33,131 nt of DNA from the NCBI GenBank assembly GCA_947476075.1, contig CANJPM010000014.1, positions 1 to 33,131 of the forward strand, given 5' to 3'. The position numbers and the translations under genes are program-made. Positions 23,597-32,283 of the stretch are shown here, one piece after another. Numbering within the stretch: the stretch's first letter is position 1; each line of letters opens with the position of its first letter. Under the pieces are notes generated by a model, which was not told where the DNA came from, searched no databases, and saw only the letters and a list, made by a program, of their open reading frames with translations. The DNA is from Beijerinckiaceae bacterium (GTDB lineage Bacteria; Pseudomonadota; Alphaproteobacteria; Rhizobiales; Beijerinckiaceae).

Positions 23597-23958
23597 GGCG
23601 AGGCCAGCAAAGCTGCAAGTTAGCGTCCGATTGCGCTCGCGCGAAGAGAAGCATCGCCGGGTCCACGATGGAAAAGGTCCGGGCGGCTGGCGTCGCGAGG
23701 CGAATCCTGTCGGGTGATTGCCGCCTGAAGGCGCTCAGGCTGGCCAAGAAGATAACGGGTTGCATCGGCTTTGGCGCCGACGAAGCCGGGGAATTACACG
23801 CCGGATGGCTGCGCTTGGTAACCCAACCATCAAACTGGCCCGAAATGGCGGCGGGGCCCCCGATTTTTCCCTCGCATCCATCGATCCGCATGTTATAGAG
23901 CGCGCTCCGGGGGGTAAGCCGGTTGGGGTGCGCACTTCAGGGTGCGTGCTTCTTGGTC
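23597..23958. other. Intergenic region without a supported gene
   Basis: A 362-bp stretch before the tRNA. Open frames exist on both strands (for example 23668-23898 plus and 23421-23891 minus) but lack a Shine-Dalgarno, family resemblance or biased third positions. The tRNA-Leu promoter presumably lies near 23900-23940; I cannot define it. Confidence 0.6.
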
Positions 23959-24043
23959 GCGGGCGTGGCGGAATTGGTAGACGCAGCAGGTTTAGGTCCT
24001 GCCGCCGAAAGGCGTGGGGGTTCGAGTCCCTCCGCCCGCACCA
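23959..24043 (+). tRNA. tRNA-Leu (anticodon UAG)
   Basis: An 85-nt class II tRNA including encoded CCA. The acceptor stem GCGGGCG (23959-23965) pairs with CGCCCGC (24033-24039), with discriminator A and CCA at 24041-24043. The anticodon stem GCAGG/CCTGC encloses TTTAGGT, anticodon TAG at 23993-23995, reading CUA. The long variable arm CGCCGAAAGGCG and TTCGAGTCC T-loop are intact. It lies about 100 bp upstream of tig, a usual alphaproteobacterial arrangement. Confidence 0.97.
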
Positions 24044-24144
24044 TACCCCGGAGGCGCGCCGCGCCGCAGGTCGCCCCATCCAATAGGTTTAATGATCGCG
24101 CGGGGCTGGACCCGTCGCACCGCAGGATTTGAAAAGGGAAGATG

Positions 24145-25503
24145 ATGCAGGTCACCGAAACCCTCTCTGAAGGCTTGAAGCGCGCTTACAAGGTGGTTCT
24201 GCCGATGCAGGACCTCTCGCAACGCCTTGAAGCTGAACTCGTCAGCCTGAAGGACAAGGTCCGCATCAACGGCTTCCGTCCCGGCAAAGTGCCGATGGCG
24301 CACATGCGGAAGGCCTATGGCCGTCAGGTCATGAGCGACGTGTTGCAGAACGCCGTCAACGAAGCCAACCAGAAGATCGTGAGCGAACATGGCCTGAAAT
24401 TGGCCAATTCGCCCAACATCGAGGTCGAGGGCGGCGAAGAGGGCGTAAAGCGCGCGATTGAGGCAGAGGGAGATCTGGCCTTCACCGTAAGCGTGGAAGT
24501 ATTGCCGAAGTTCGACATCGGCTCCTTCGACGACGTCGTGCTCGAGCGTCTCGTAGCCAAGGTTCCTGATTCGGAAATCGACGTCGCGCTGGAGCGTATG
24601 GCTTCCCAGACCCGTCCCTTCAGCGCCAGGGAAGGCGCAGCCGCCAATGGCGACAAGCTGACGATTGATTTCGTCGGCAAGATCGACGGCGAGGCTTTTG
24701 AAGGCGGCGCAGGCGAAGGCATGGACCTCGTTCTGGGTTCCGGCCAGTTCATTCCCGGCTTTGAAGATCAGCTCGTGGGCGCCTCCGCCGGCGAGTCGCG
24801 CGTGGTCAACGTCAAGTTTCCAGACGCCTACCAGGCCGCTCATCTGGCCGGCAAGGACGCCTCGTTTGACGTCACTGTGAAAGAAGTAGCTGCCCCCGGC
24901 GAGCTGGTCATGGATGATGAATTCGCCAAGACCTACGGCCTTGAGAGCCTCGACAAGCTGAAGGACGCTGTCCGCGCCAACATGCAGACTGAGCTCGACG
25001 GTGCAGCCCGCGGCAAGATGAAGCGCGCTTTGCTCGACCAGCTCGACAAGCGCTTCACATTCGAGCTGCCCGAATCGCTGGTTGAACAGGAGTTCAACGG
25101 GGTCTGGCAGAGCGTGCTTTCCGAGCAGCAGCGTTCGGGCAAGTCGTTTGCCGATGAGAACACGACGGAAGAGGCTGCCCGCGTTGAATATCGCGGCATA
25201 GCCGAGCGCCGCGTGCGTCTTGGTCTGGTGATGGCTGAAATCGGCCAGGAGGCCAAGGTTGAGGTGACCGACGACGAAATGACGTCGGCGATCGTCGACC
25301 GCGCCCGCCAGTTCCCGGGACAGGAGAAGATGATCTGGGAGTTTTACCAGAAGAATCAGGAAGCCCTGGCTCAGATTCGCGCCCCGATCTATGAAGAAAA
25401 GGTCGTCGACATCATCGTTTCCAAGTCGAAAGTGACCGACAAGGAGATTTCCAAGGAAGATCTCCTGAAGATCGTCAGCGAAGACGAGGCTGCGGCCAAG
25501 TAA
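24145..25503 (+). CDS. tig: Trigger factor, ribosome-bound chaperone
   Basis: A 452-residue peptidyl-prolyl isomerase and chaperone that meets nascent chains at the ribosome exit. The N-terminal ribosome-binding domain contains the signature-like GFRPGKVPM (about 45-53). The FKBP-type domain spans about 150-240 (AANGDKLTIDFVGKIDGEAFEGG and QFIPGFEDQLVGA). The long C-terminal helical domain follows to the end. Two consecutive ATG codons are available; 24145 is chosen over 24142 because AAAAGGGAA gives a better spacing. It is upstream of clpP, clpX and lon, an order conserved in alphaproteobacteria, but a good terminator separates it from clpP. Confidence 0.97.
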   Translation: MQVTETLSEGLKRAYKVVLPMQDLSQRLEAELVSLKDKVRINGFRPGKVPMAHMRKAYGRQVMSDVLQNAVNEANQKIVSEHGLKLANSPNIEVEGGEEGVKRAIEAEGDLAFTVSVEVLPKFDIGSFDDVVLERLVAKVPDSEIDVALERMASQTRPFSAREGAAANGDKLTIDFVGKIDGEAFEGGAGEGMDLVLGSGQFIPGFEDQLVGASAGESRVVNVKFPDAYQAAHLAGKDASFDVTVKEVAAPGELVMDDEFAKTYGLESLDKLKDAVRANMQTELDGAARGKMKRALLDQLDKRFTFELPESLVEQEFNGVWQSVLSEQQRSGKSFADENTTEEAARVEYRGIAERRVRLGLVMAEIGQEAKVEVTDDEMTSAIVDRARQFPGQEKMIWEFYQKNQEALAQIRAPIYEEKVVDIIVSKSKVTDKEISKEDLLKIVSEDEAAAK

Positions 25504-25544
25504 GCGAAGACGCAAGCAAATAAGTAAACGAAACTGATTCCTTT

Positions 25545-25573
25545 CGCGGCGCGCCCATTGCGCGCCGCGTTTA
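25545..25573 (+). terminator. Terminator-like hairpin after tig
   Basis: A perfect 10-bp stem CGCGGCGCGC (25545-25554) with GCGCGCCGCG (25560-25569), loop CCATT, followed by TTTA. The short T-tract makes it moderate, but the stem is very stable and lies 41 bp after the tig stop. Confidence 0.7.
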
Positions 25574-25624
25574 CATGATTATCTTGGTTTCGCCGCCGAT
25601 TCTGAGCGGTCAGAGAAGAGCACG

Positions 25625-26257
25625 ATGCGCGATCCCATCAGCCTGTACAATTCATTCATTATTCCCAGCGTCGAGGAAGTGACCTCGCGTGGGTCTTATC
25701 GCTACGATATTTTCTCAAGACTTCTGAAAGAGCGCATCATCTTCCTCGCCGGACCGGTTGAGGACCAGATGGCGACGCTCGTCGTCGCCCAGCTGCTCTA
25801 TCTTGAAGCCGACAATCCCAAGAAGGAAATCTTCCTCTACATCAACTCGCCGGGCGGCGTGGTGACTTCTGGTCTGTCAATCTACGACACGATGCAGTTC
25901 ATTCGCCCCAAAGTGTCGACGCTCTGCATCGGTCAGGCTGCGTCCATGGGCTCGTTGCTGCTGTGCGGCGGCGAGAAGGACATGCGTTTCTGCCTCACCA
26001 ATTCGCGCGTGATGGTGCATCAGCCATCAGGCGGGTTCCAGGGGCAGGCGTCTGACATTCAGCGCCATGCCGAGGACATCATGAAGATCAAGAAGCGCCT
26101 TAACGAAATCTACGTGAAGCACACGGGGCGCGAATACGACATCATCGAGCGGACGCTTGATCGCGATCATTTCATGACCGCCGATGAAGCCAAAGCCTTT
26201 GGCATCGTGGATCAGGTCATTGAGAGGCGTCCCGAAGACGTCGCCGAAACCAAGTAA
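25625..26257 (+). CDS. clpP: ATP-dependent Clp protease proteolytic subunit
   Basis: A 210-residue serine peptidase that forms the tetradecameric ClpP barrel. The catalytic triad is visible: Ser107 in [11 protein letters not shown], His132 in [10 protein letters not shown] and Asp181 in DRDHFM. The handle and head regions ([19 protein letters not shown], then FQGQASDI) are normal. The N-terminal [18 protein letters not shown] is typical of alphaproteobacteria with a short propeptide. The clpX gene follows after a 417-bp gap, so the two are probably transcribed separately in part. No sigma-32 promoter is evident directly upstream. Confidence 0.97.
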   Translation: MRDPISLYNSFIIPSVEEVTSRGSYRYDIFSRLLKERIIFLAGPVEDQMATLVVAQLLYLEADNPKKEIFLYINSPGGVVTSGLSIYDTMQFIRPKVSTLCIGQAASMGSLLLCGGEKDMRFCLTNSRVMVHQPSGGFQGQASDIQRHAEDIMKIKKRLNEIYVKHTGREYDIIERTLDRDHFMTADEAKAFGIVDQVIERRPEDVAETK

Positions 26258-26266
26258 AGCGCTTTT

Positions 26267-26296
26267 GCGAACGCAGCGCTTTGGCGCCGCGTTCGC
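26267..26296 (+). terminator. Hairpin after clpP
   Basis: GCGAACGC-a-GCGC (26267-26279) pairs with GCGC-c-GCGTTCGC (26284-26296) around a TTTG loop: 12 pairs with one A-C mismatch. It begins 10 bp past the clpP stop. There is no T-run after it, so it may protect the 3' end rather than terminate fully. Confidence 0.55.
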
Positions 26297-26674
26297 TTGG
26301 CCCGAGCGCTTTATCGTCCGGTGTGTCAGGGCTGCCTCATCTGGTCCTCAAGATTTGATCTTTTGGTCTCCGGCCTCGTTCCCGGAACGGGCGCGTGGCG
26401 GTTAAGAAGCCTTTATGGCGCCTGATTCGCGGTGTTGTGTGAGCGATCAGACTGCGCTGCGCGCTTGATCCGGGGGCCATACCGTGATTGCATCGTATCC
26501 TGGGCTTTAAGCTTCGCCTGCAACAGTGCGGTTGAGCTTAATTTTCGACCTTGGCCGCTGGTATTGGCGGAAGTATCGAGCATCTCGGCTACGTTTTCTT
26601 AAAGCTGAGTCTATATTCGTTAAATGGTCGTGATTCCGACTCAACTGGGATGATCGGCCGGCACGGAGAATGAA
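26297..26674. other. clpP-clpX intergenic region, no gene found
   Basis: About 380 bp without a supported coding frame. The last 150 bp are more AT-rich (TTTTCTTAAAGCTGAGTCTA near 26600) and probably hold the clpX promoter; TATATT at about 26611 is a possible -10 box but I find no matching -35 hexamer. No sigma-32 consensus is seen here. Confidence 0.5.
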
Positions 26675-27940
26675 ATGAGCAAAGTCAGCGGAAGCGACTC
26701 GAAGAACACGCTCTACTGCTCGTTCTGCGGTAAGAGCCAACACGAAGTTCGCAAGCTGATCGCCGGCCCGACGGTGTTCATCTGCGACGAGTGCGTTGAG
26801 CTTTGCATGGACATCATCCGCGAGGAGAACAAATCTTCTCTCGTGAAGAGCAGCGACGGCGTTCCGACTCCACGCGCCATCTGCAAGGTTCTCGACGATT
26901 ACGTGATCGGACAAATGCAGGCCAAGCGCGTGCTGTCGGTCGCTGTCCACAACCATTACAAGCGCCTGAATCACGCCACCAAGCACAACGACGTTGAGCT
27001 GGCGAAGTCCAACATCCTGCTGATCGGCCCCACGGGCTCCGGCAAGACGTTGTTGGCTCAGACGTTGGCGCGCATCCTAGATGTTCCCTTCACGATGGCC
27101 GACGCCACCACGCTGACCGAAGCCGGCTATGTGGGCGAAGACGTCGAGAATATCATCCTGAAGCTGTTGCAGGCCTCCGACTACAATGTCGAGCGGGCGC
27201 AGCGCGGCATCGTCTATATCGACGAAATCGACAAGATTTCGCGCAAGTCCGACAATCCCTCTATTACCCGCGACGTGTCGGGAGAGGGTGTTCAGCAGGC
27301 CCTCCTGAAGATTATGGAAGGGACGGTCGCTTCCGTGCCGCCGCAGGGTGGGCGCAAGCATCCCCAGCAGGAATTCCTGCAGGTGGATACAACCAACATC
27401 CTGTTCATCTGCGGTGGTGCGTTCTCTGGCCTTGAGAAAATCATCTCGGGGCGCGGCAAGGGGACCTCGATTGGCTTTGCGGCCAAGGTGCAAGGGCCTG
27501 AAGAGCGCCGAACCGGCGAAATCTTCCGCAAGGTGGAGCCTGAGGATCTGCTGAAGTTCGGTCTGATCCCGGAATTCGTCGGCCGCCTGCCGGTGATCGC
27601 CACGCTCGAAGACCTCGACGAGGATGCGCTGAAGAAGATTCTCACCGAGCCCAAGAACGCGCTCGTGAAGCAATATCAGCGCTTGTTCGAGATGGAGAAT
27701 ACCGAGCTGACGTTCCAGGAAGAAGCGCTCAACGTGGTCGCCCGCAAGGCGATCGAGCGCAAGACTGGCGCGCGCGGTCTGCGGTCCATTCTCGAATCAA
27801 TCCTGCTCGACACCATGTTCGATCTGCCCGGGCTAGAGGGTGTGGAGCAAGTGGTGATCGGCCCCGAAGTCGTCGACGGAAATGCTCGCCCGCTTTACAT
27901 TTATTCCGAGCGCACCGAGAAAGCCGGCGCGTCCGCGTGA
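26675..27940 (+). CDS. clpX: ClpX ATPase, specificity subunit of ClpXP
   Basis: A 421-residue AAA+ unfoldase that delivers substrates to ClpP. The N-terminal zinc-binding domain has Cys15, Cys18, Cys37 and Cys40. The Walker A is GPTGSGKT (118-125), Walker B is [10 protein letters not shown], and the GYVGEDVE pore loop is present, as are the IGF-type ClpP-binding loop ([10 protein letters not shown]) and the sensor-2 region [11 protein letters not shown]. Full length. The start is preceded by CGGAGA. It lies between clpP and lon in the conserved order. Confidence 0.98.
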   Translation: MSKVSGSDSKNTLYCSFCGKSQHEVRKLIAGPTVFICDECVELCMDIIREENKSSLVKSSDGVPTPRAICKVLDDYVIGQMQAKRVLSVAVHNHYKRLNHATKHNDVELAKSNILLIGPTGSGKTLLAQTLARILDVPFTMADATTLTEAGYVGEDVENIILKLLQASDYNVERAQRGIVYIDEIDKISRKSDNPSITRDVSGEGVQQALLKIMEGTVASVPPQGGRKHPQQEFLQVDTTNILFICGGAFSGLEKIISGRGKGTSIGFAAKVQGPEERRTGEIFRKVEPEDLLKFGLIPEFVGRLPVIATLEDLDEDALKKILTEPKNALVKQYQRLFEMENTELTFQEEALNVVARKAIERKTGARGLRSILESILLDTMFDLPGLEGVEQVVIGPEVVDGNARPLYIYSERTEKAGASA

Positions 27941-27964
27941 TTGACTATCGTGGCGTCCGGAAGC

Positions 27965-27992
27965 CTTGAATCTTGGAATTCGGTCGCCATTT
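27965..27992 (+). promoter_or_regulatory. Heat-shock (sigma-32/RpoH) promoter for lon
   Basis: CTTGAA (27965-27970), a 14-bp spacer and CGCCATTT (27985-27992) match the RpoH consensus CTTGAA-N13/14-CCCCATnT at all but one position. Transcription would start near 28000, leaving a leader of about 200 nt before the lon ATG at 28198. The leader contains two small hairpins (28100-28125 and 28133-28150). The site is in the clpX-lon gap, as expected for a heat-inducible protease gene. Confidence 0.8.
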
Positions 27993-28197
27993 GTTCTGTA
28001 ACGGGGACGGTTTAGGCTTCAGTGCCGAAGTCTTGTTCCCGTATTTTCCAACCGCCGGGGCGCCTCTTTGAGGGCCTTCGGCAAGACGCTCCCAGGCAGC
28101 CATAGCCTCTTCGTGCGGCTTATGGCGTCAACTGGACGGCGTCTCGTCCATCGGTGGCCGCTTGGCGCCGTGCGACGCTGCAACAGGACAGGAAACG

Positions 28198-30630
28198 ATG
28201 ACAACCGAAAAGCGTGAGCTAGCCAAGCCTGGCGAAATCGAGATCTACCCGGTTCTGCCGCTGCGCGACATCGTCGTATTTCCGCATATGATCGTGCCGC
28301 TTTTTGTGGGTCGCGAGAAGTCAATCCGTGCGCTTGAAGAAGTGATGAGGGGCGACCGCTTCATCCTCCTCGCCACGCAGAAGAACGCGGCTGACGATGA
28401 TCCGGCGACGGATTCCATTTTCACGACCGGTACGCTTGCGTCCGTTCTCCAATTACTGAAGCTCCCTGATGGAACTGTGAAGGTTCTTGTTGAGGGCGCG
28501 TCGCGCGCGAAGGTCAAGCGCTATACCCGCACAGAAGACTTCTACGAAGCCGAGGCCAGCGTTTTGGCTGAGGAGACCGGCGCGGCCGTCGAGGTCGAGG
28601 CGCTCGGTCGCTCGGTCGTGTCCGAGTTTGAAGGTTACGTGAAGCTGAATAAGAAGGTTTCGGCGGAAGTCGTTGCTGCTGTTGGTCAAATTGACGATTT
28701 TTCGAAGCTGGCCGATACCGTTGCTTCGCATTTGTCCATCAAGATCGCTGACAAACAGGACATTCTGGAAACCAATTCCGTCGCCAAGCGCCTTGAAAAG
28801 TGCCTTGGGCTGATGGAGAGCGAAATTTCCGTCTTGCAGGTCGAGAAGCGGATCCGTACGCGCGTGAAGCGCCAGATGGAGAAGACACAGCGCGAGTATT
28901 ACCTCAACGAGCAGATGAAGGCGATCCAGAAGGAACTCGGCGACGAGGACGGAAAGGATGAGCTGGGCGAGCTTGAGGAGCGCATCAAGAACACCAAGCT
29001 GTCAAAGGAAGCCCGCGACAAGTCTTTGGCCGAGCTGAAGAAGCTTCGCCAGATGAGCCCGATGTCGGCTGAAGCGACCGTGGTGCGCAATTACCTCGAC
29101 TGGATCCTGTCGATTCCGTGGGGCAAGCGCTCCAAGGTCAAGAAGGACCTGCCGCTGGCCGAGGAAATTCTCAACGCCGATCATCACGGCCTTGAGAAGG
29201 TCAAGGAGCGTATCCTTGAATATCTCGCCGTGCAGCAGCGCGCCAATAAGTTGAACGGCCCGATCCTGTGCCTCGTTGGTCCTCCGGGCGTCGGCAAGAC
29301 TTCGCTTGGCAAGTCCATCGCCAAGGCGACGGGGCGCGAGTTCGTGCGCATGTCGCTGGGCGGCGTGCGCGACGAGGCTGAGATTCGCGGTCATCGGCGC
29401 ACCTATATCGGCTCGATGCCTGGCAAGATCATCCAGTCGATGCGTAAGGCCAAGACGTCGAACCCGCTCTTCCTGCTCGATGAAATCGACAAGATGGGCC
29501 AGGACTTCCGTGGCGATCCCTCGTCGGCTTTGCTTGAGGTTCTTGATCCCGAGCAGAACCAGTCGTTCAACGACCATTACCTCGAGGTCGATTACGACCT
29601 GTCGAACGTGATGTTTGTGACGACGTCAAACACGTTGAACATCCCTGCGCCCTTGATGGACCGCATGGAGATCATCCGTCTGGCTGGTTACACCGAAGAC
29701 GAGAAGGTCGAGATCGCGCGCAAGCATCTGATCCCGGCCGCGACGCAGAAGCATGGCCTGTCGCCGACCGAATGGTCGGTGGACGATGCGGCGTTGCTGA
29801 TGCTGGTTCGTCGCTATACGCGTGAAGCGGGCGTTCGCAACCTTGAGCGTGAAATCTCGAATCTCGCCCGCAAGTCGGTGAAGGAGCTTCTGACTTCCAA
29901 GAAGAAGAAGGTCGCCTTCAACCTCGACAACCTCGCCGATTACCTTGGCGCGCCGAAATATCGCTATGGCGAGGCGGAGACCGAGGATCAGGTCGGCGTG
30001 GTCACGGGGCTCGCCTGGACGGAAGTGGGCGGCGAATTGCTGACCATCGAAGGCGTGATGATGCCCGGCAAGGGCCGCATGACGGTGACGGGCAACCTCA
30101 AGGACGTGATGAAGGAATCGATCTCGGCGGCGGCGTCCTACGTCCGTTCGCGCGCGATTGCTTACGGCATCGCTCCGCCCACGTTTGAGCGTCGCGACAT
30201 CCACGTCCACGTTCCTGAAGGGGCGACCCCCAAGGACGGCCCGTCGGCCGGCATCGCCATGGCCACGGCCATCGTGTCGATTCTGACGAGCATTCCCGTG
30301 CGCCGCGACCTTGCCATGACCGGCGAAGTCACCCTGCGCGGTCGCGTTCTGCCGATTGGCGGCCTGAAGGAAAAGCTGCTCGCAGCCATGCGCGGCGGCA
30401 TCAAAAAGGTGCTCATCCCGGAAGACAACGTGAAGGATTTGGCGGAATTGCCGGCTTCCGTGAAGAATGCTCTCGAAATCGTGCCTGTGGCGCGCATGGA
30501 AGAGGTGCTGAAACACGCTCTGATCCGCCAGCCTGTTCCGATTGAATGGGATGAAGAGAAAGAGGCGGCCGACGCCGCCAAGCATCGCCCACGTGGCGGC
30601 GACGACGTTTCCGGCGTCATAGCGCACTAG
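28198..30630 (+). CDS. lon: ATP-dependent Lon protease
   Basis: An 810-residue LonA protease that degrades misfolded and regulatory proteins. The N-terminal substrate-binding domain begins [20 protein letters not shown] (17-36) and is followed by a coiled-coil linker to about residue 320. The AAA+ module has Walker A GPPGVGKT (361-368) and [12 protein letters not shown]. The C-terminal protease domain has catalytic Ser683 in PKDGPSAG and Lys726 in GGLKEKLL, the expected Ser-Lys dyad spacing of 43. ATG 28198 is chosen over an upstream in-frame start because GGACAGGAAA precedes it and the shorter N-terminus fits the family. In many relatives hupB follows lon; here the next gene is an ABC transporter component after a strong terminator. 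Confidence 0.98.
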   Translation: MTTEKRELAKPGEIEIYPVLPLRDIVVFPHMIVPLFVGREKSIRALEEVMRGDRFILLATQKNAADDDPATDSIFTTGTLASVLQLLKLPDGTVKVLVEGASRAKVKRYTRTEDFYEAEASVLAEETGAAVEVEALGRSVVSEFEGYVKLNKKVSAEVVAAVGQIDDFSKLADTVASHLSIKIADKQDILETNSVAKRLEKCLGLMESEISVLQVEKRIRTRVKRQMEKTQREYYLNEQMKAIQKELGDEDGKDELGELEERIKNTKLSKEARDKSLAELKKLRQMSPMSAEATVVRNYLDWILSIPWGKRSKVKKDLPLAEEILNADHHGLEKVKERILEYLAVQQRANKLNGPILCLVGPPGVGKTSLGKSIAKATGREFVRMSLGGVRDEAEIRGHRRTYIGSMPGKIIQSMRKAKTSNPLFLLDEIDKMGQDFRGDPSSALLEVLDPEQNQSFNDHYLEVDYDLSNVMFVTTSNTLNIPAPLMDRMEIIRLAGYTEDEKVEIARKHLIPAATQKHGLSPTEWSVDDAALLMLVRRYTREAGVRNLEREISNLARKSVKELLTSKKKKVAFNLDNLADYLGAPKYRYGEAETEDQVGVVTGLAWTEVGGELLTIEGVMMPGKGRMTVTGNLKDVMKESISAAASYVRSRAIAYGIAPPTFERRDIHVHVPEGATPKDGPSAGIAMATAIVSILTSIPVRRDLAMTGEVTLRGRVLPIGGLKEKLLAAMRGGIKKVLIPEDNVKDLAELPASVKNALEIVPVARMEEVLKHALIRQPVPIEWDEEKEAADAAKHRPRGGDDVSGVIAH

Positions 30631-30653
30631 GCGCGGCTACAAAACTATCGATC

Positions 30654-30683
30654 AGTGGTCGGGCATGTCCCGGCCACTTTTTT
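30654..30683 (+). terminator. Rho-independent terminator after lon
   Basis: The 10-bp stem AGTGGTCGGG (30654-30663) with CCCGGCCACT (30669-30678) has one G-T wobble and a CATGT loop, and is followed by six T residues (30678-30683). It lies 24 bp after the lon stop. Confidence 0.92.
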
Positions 30684-30871
30684 GTTCTGATCTCCCTTTC
30701 AGCTACGCCCGCCTTTTCCATGGTTCAAAAGGTGCGTGAGGATGCGCTCGGTTGAGGTTGGCGCTGTCTGTTTGTCATAATAACGTAAAATGCGGTCGCC
30801 ATTGTCGTAAGCTCGACTTTATGCAACGCTGAGCCCAACGTCGGCTCGAATCTGTCCTGATTGAGGTGAAG

Positions 30872-32206
30872 ATGCTTATGTTTCGCGCACTCGCTGCTGG
30901 AGCGGCTTTTGCTGGCGCTCTTGGATTTGCAACTCTGTCGAGTGCTCAGGCGCCCGCGGGAAAGGTTACGGTCGTCACGTCGTTCGCAAAGGATGTGACC
31001 GATCCCTTCAAGCGCGCCTTCGAGAAGGCCAATCCTGGCCTCACGCTGGACGTGCAGAATCGAAACACCAATTCAGCCGTGAAGTTTATTGAGGAAACCC
31101 GCGCCAACAATCAGATCGATCTGATGTGGGCCTCGGCGCCAGACGCATTTGAGGTGCTCAAGGGCAAGCAGCTGTTGATGAAATATGCGCCCCAAGCAAA
31201 AGGGATCGCCGAAAAGGTCGGCTCCTATCCGGTCAATGACAAGGATGGGTTCTATTTTGGTTTCGCCGCGTCCGGCTACGGCATCATGTGGAACGAGCGC
31301 TATGCGCGGGCCAACAAGCTGCCGGACCCCAAGGAATGGCAGGATCTCGCCAAGCCGGTGTTCTACGATCACGTCTCGATCTCGGCGCCTTCGCGCTCGG
31401 GCACGACGCATCTGACCATTGAGGCGATCTTGCAGGGCGAAGGCTGGGACAAGGGCTGGCGCACAGTGAAGGAAATGGCGGGCAATTTCCGCACAGTGAC
31501 GGACCGCTCATTCGGCGTGCCCGAGGCTGTGAATTCGGGCCAGGTGGGCGTTGGCGTCGTCATCGACTTCTTCGCTTTCTCGGCTCAGGCTGCAGGCTTT
31601 CCGGTGAAGTTCGTATATCCTTCGGTGACGACCGTTGTGCCCGCCAATATCGGGATCATCGCGAATGCGCCCAATAGCACTGGCGCCCAGGCGTTTGTTG
31701 AATTCATCCTGTCTCCCGCCGGCCAGGAAGTGCTGCTTGAGCCGGGTATTCGCCGGCTGCCGGTGAACACGGAAATCTACGCCAAGGCGCCGACCGATTA
31801 TCCCAATCCGTTCAAGGATCCGCAATTCCAGAAGATGATCATGTTCGATGTCGACAAGTCGGAGGCGCGCACCGCTCCCGTCGATACGCTGTTCGACCAG
31901 CTCATCACCTTCCAGCTTGAAGGCTTAAAGGGCGCCACCAAGGCGATCCATGATGCTGAAGCCGCCATAGCCAAAAAAGCAAACGCCAAGGCGTCGGCTC
32001 TCGTAGCCGAGGCGCGTGACCTCATCGCCGCCATGCCGCTCAACGAGACGCAGGCTGCGAGCGCAGAAATCCGCAGCGCCTTCACCGGCGGCAAGGAGAA
32101 GGGCGCCCGGCAGGGCGAACTCGAACAGCAATGGGCGAATTTTGGACGCGAGCGCTATGTGCAGGCCAAAGCGAAAGCCGAGGAAGCGCTGAAGATCGCG
32201 CGCTAG
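30872..32206 (+). CDS. ABC transporter periplasmic solute-binding protein
   Basis: A 444-residue family 1 extracellular solute-binding protein. Residues 1-26 form a Sec signal peptide (cleaved near SSAQA). The mature part begins KVTVVTSFAKDVTDPFKRAFE and carries lobe motifs typical of ferric iron or organophosphate-type binding proteins (GFAASGYGIMWNERY, APSRSGTTHLTIEAIL, VPANIGIIANAPN, then EFILSPAGQEVL). A C-terminal extension of about 100 residues rich in Ala, Lys and Glu looks like a helical or coiled-coil tail, longer than in FbpA-type proteins. The ligand cannot be decided. ATG 30872 is preferred because GAGG lies five bases upstream; GTG 30866 and ATG 30878 are alternatives. The permease gene follows on the same strand. 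Confidence 0.88.
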   Translation: MLMFRALAAGAAFAGALGFATLSSAQAPAGKVTVVTSFAKDVTDPFKRAFEKANPGLTLDVQNRNTNSAVKFIEETRANNQIDLMWASAPDAFEVLKGKQLLMKYAPQAKGIAEKVGSYPVNDKDGFYFGFAASGYGIMWNERYARANKLPDPKEWQDLAKPVFYDHVSISAPSRSGTTHLTIEAILQGEGWDKGWRTVKEMAGNFRTVTDRSFGVPEAVNSGQVGVGVVIDFFAFSAQAAGFPVKFVYPSVTTVVPANIGIIANAPNSTGAQAFVEFILSPAGQEVLLEPGIRRLPVNTEIYAKAPTDYPNPFKDPQFQKMIMFDVDKSEARTAPVDTLFDQLITFQLEGLKGATKAIHDAEAAIAKKANAKASALVAEARDLIAAMPLNETQAASAEIRSAFTGGKEKGARQGELEQQWANFGRERYVQAKAKAEEALKIAR

Positions 32207-32218
32207 ATATTGAAGAAG

Positions 32219-32255
32219 GGCAGGGCCGCGCTTGAACAAAGCGCAACGCCCTGCC
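32219..32255 (+). other. Intercistronic stem-loop between binding protein and permease
   Basis: GGCAGGG (32219-32225) pairs with CCCTGCC (32249-32255), enclosing GCGCTT/AAGCGC (32228-32233 with 32239-32244). There is no T-run. Such hairpins often stabilise the binding-protein mRNA so that it exceeds permease expression. Confidence 0.6.
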
Positions 32256-32283
32256 GTTCATTCATCGGGTTGAGGAACTTCAA

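Noticed and set aside
23421-23891. 156-residue minus-strand frame between phoX and the tRNA
   Set aside because: No Shine-Dalgarno, no conserved motif, atypical composition, and it overlaps the better-supported small membrane protein gene.
23992-25515. 507-residue open frame antisense to tig and overlapping the tRNA
   Set aside because: Runs across the tRNA-Leu gene and mirrors tig codons; no ribosome binding site and no recognisable domain.
26532-26674. Sigma-32 promoter for clpX
   Set aside because: CTTAAA near 26600 is not followed by a CCCCAT-like box at the right distance.
29626-30627. 333-residue open frame antisense to lon
   Set aside because: His/Arg-rich shadow of the lon protease domain coding strand.
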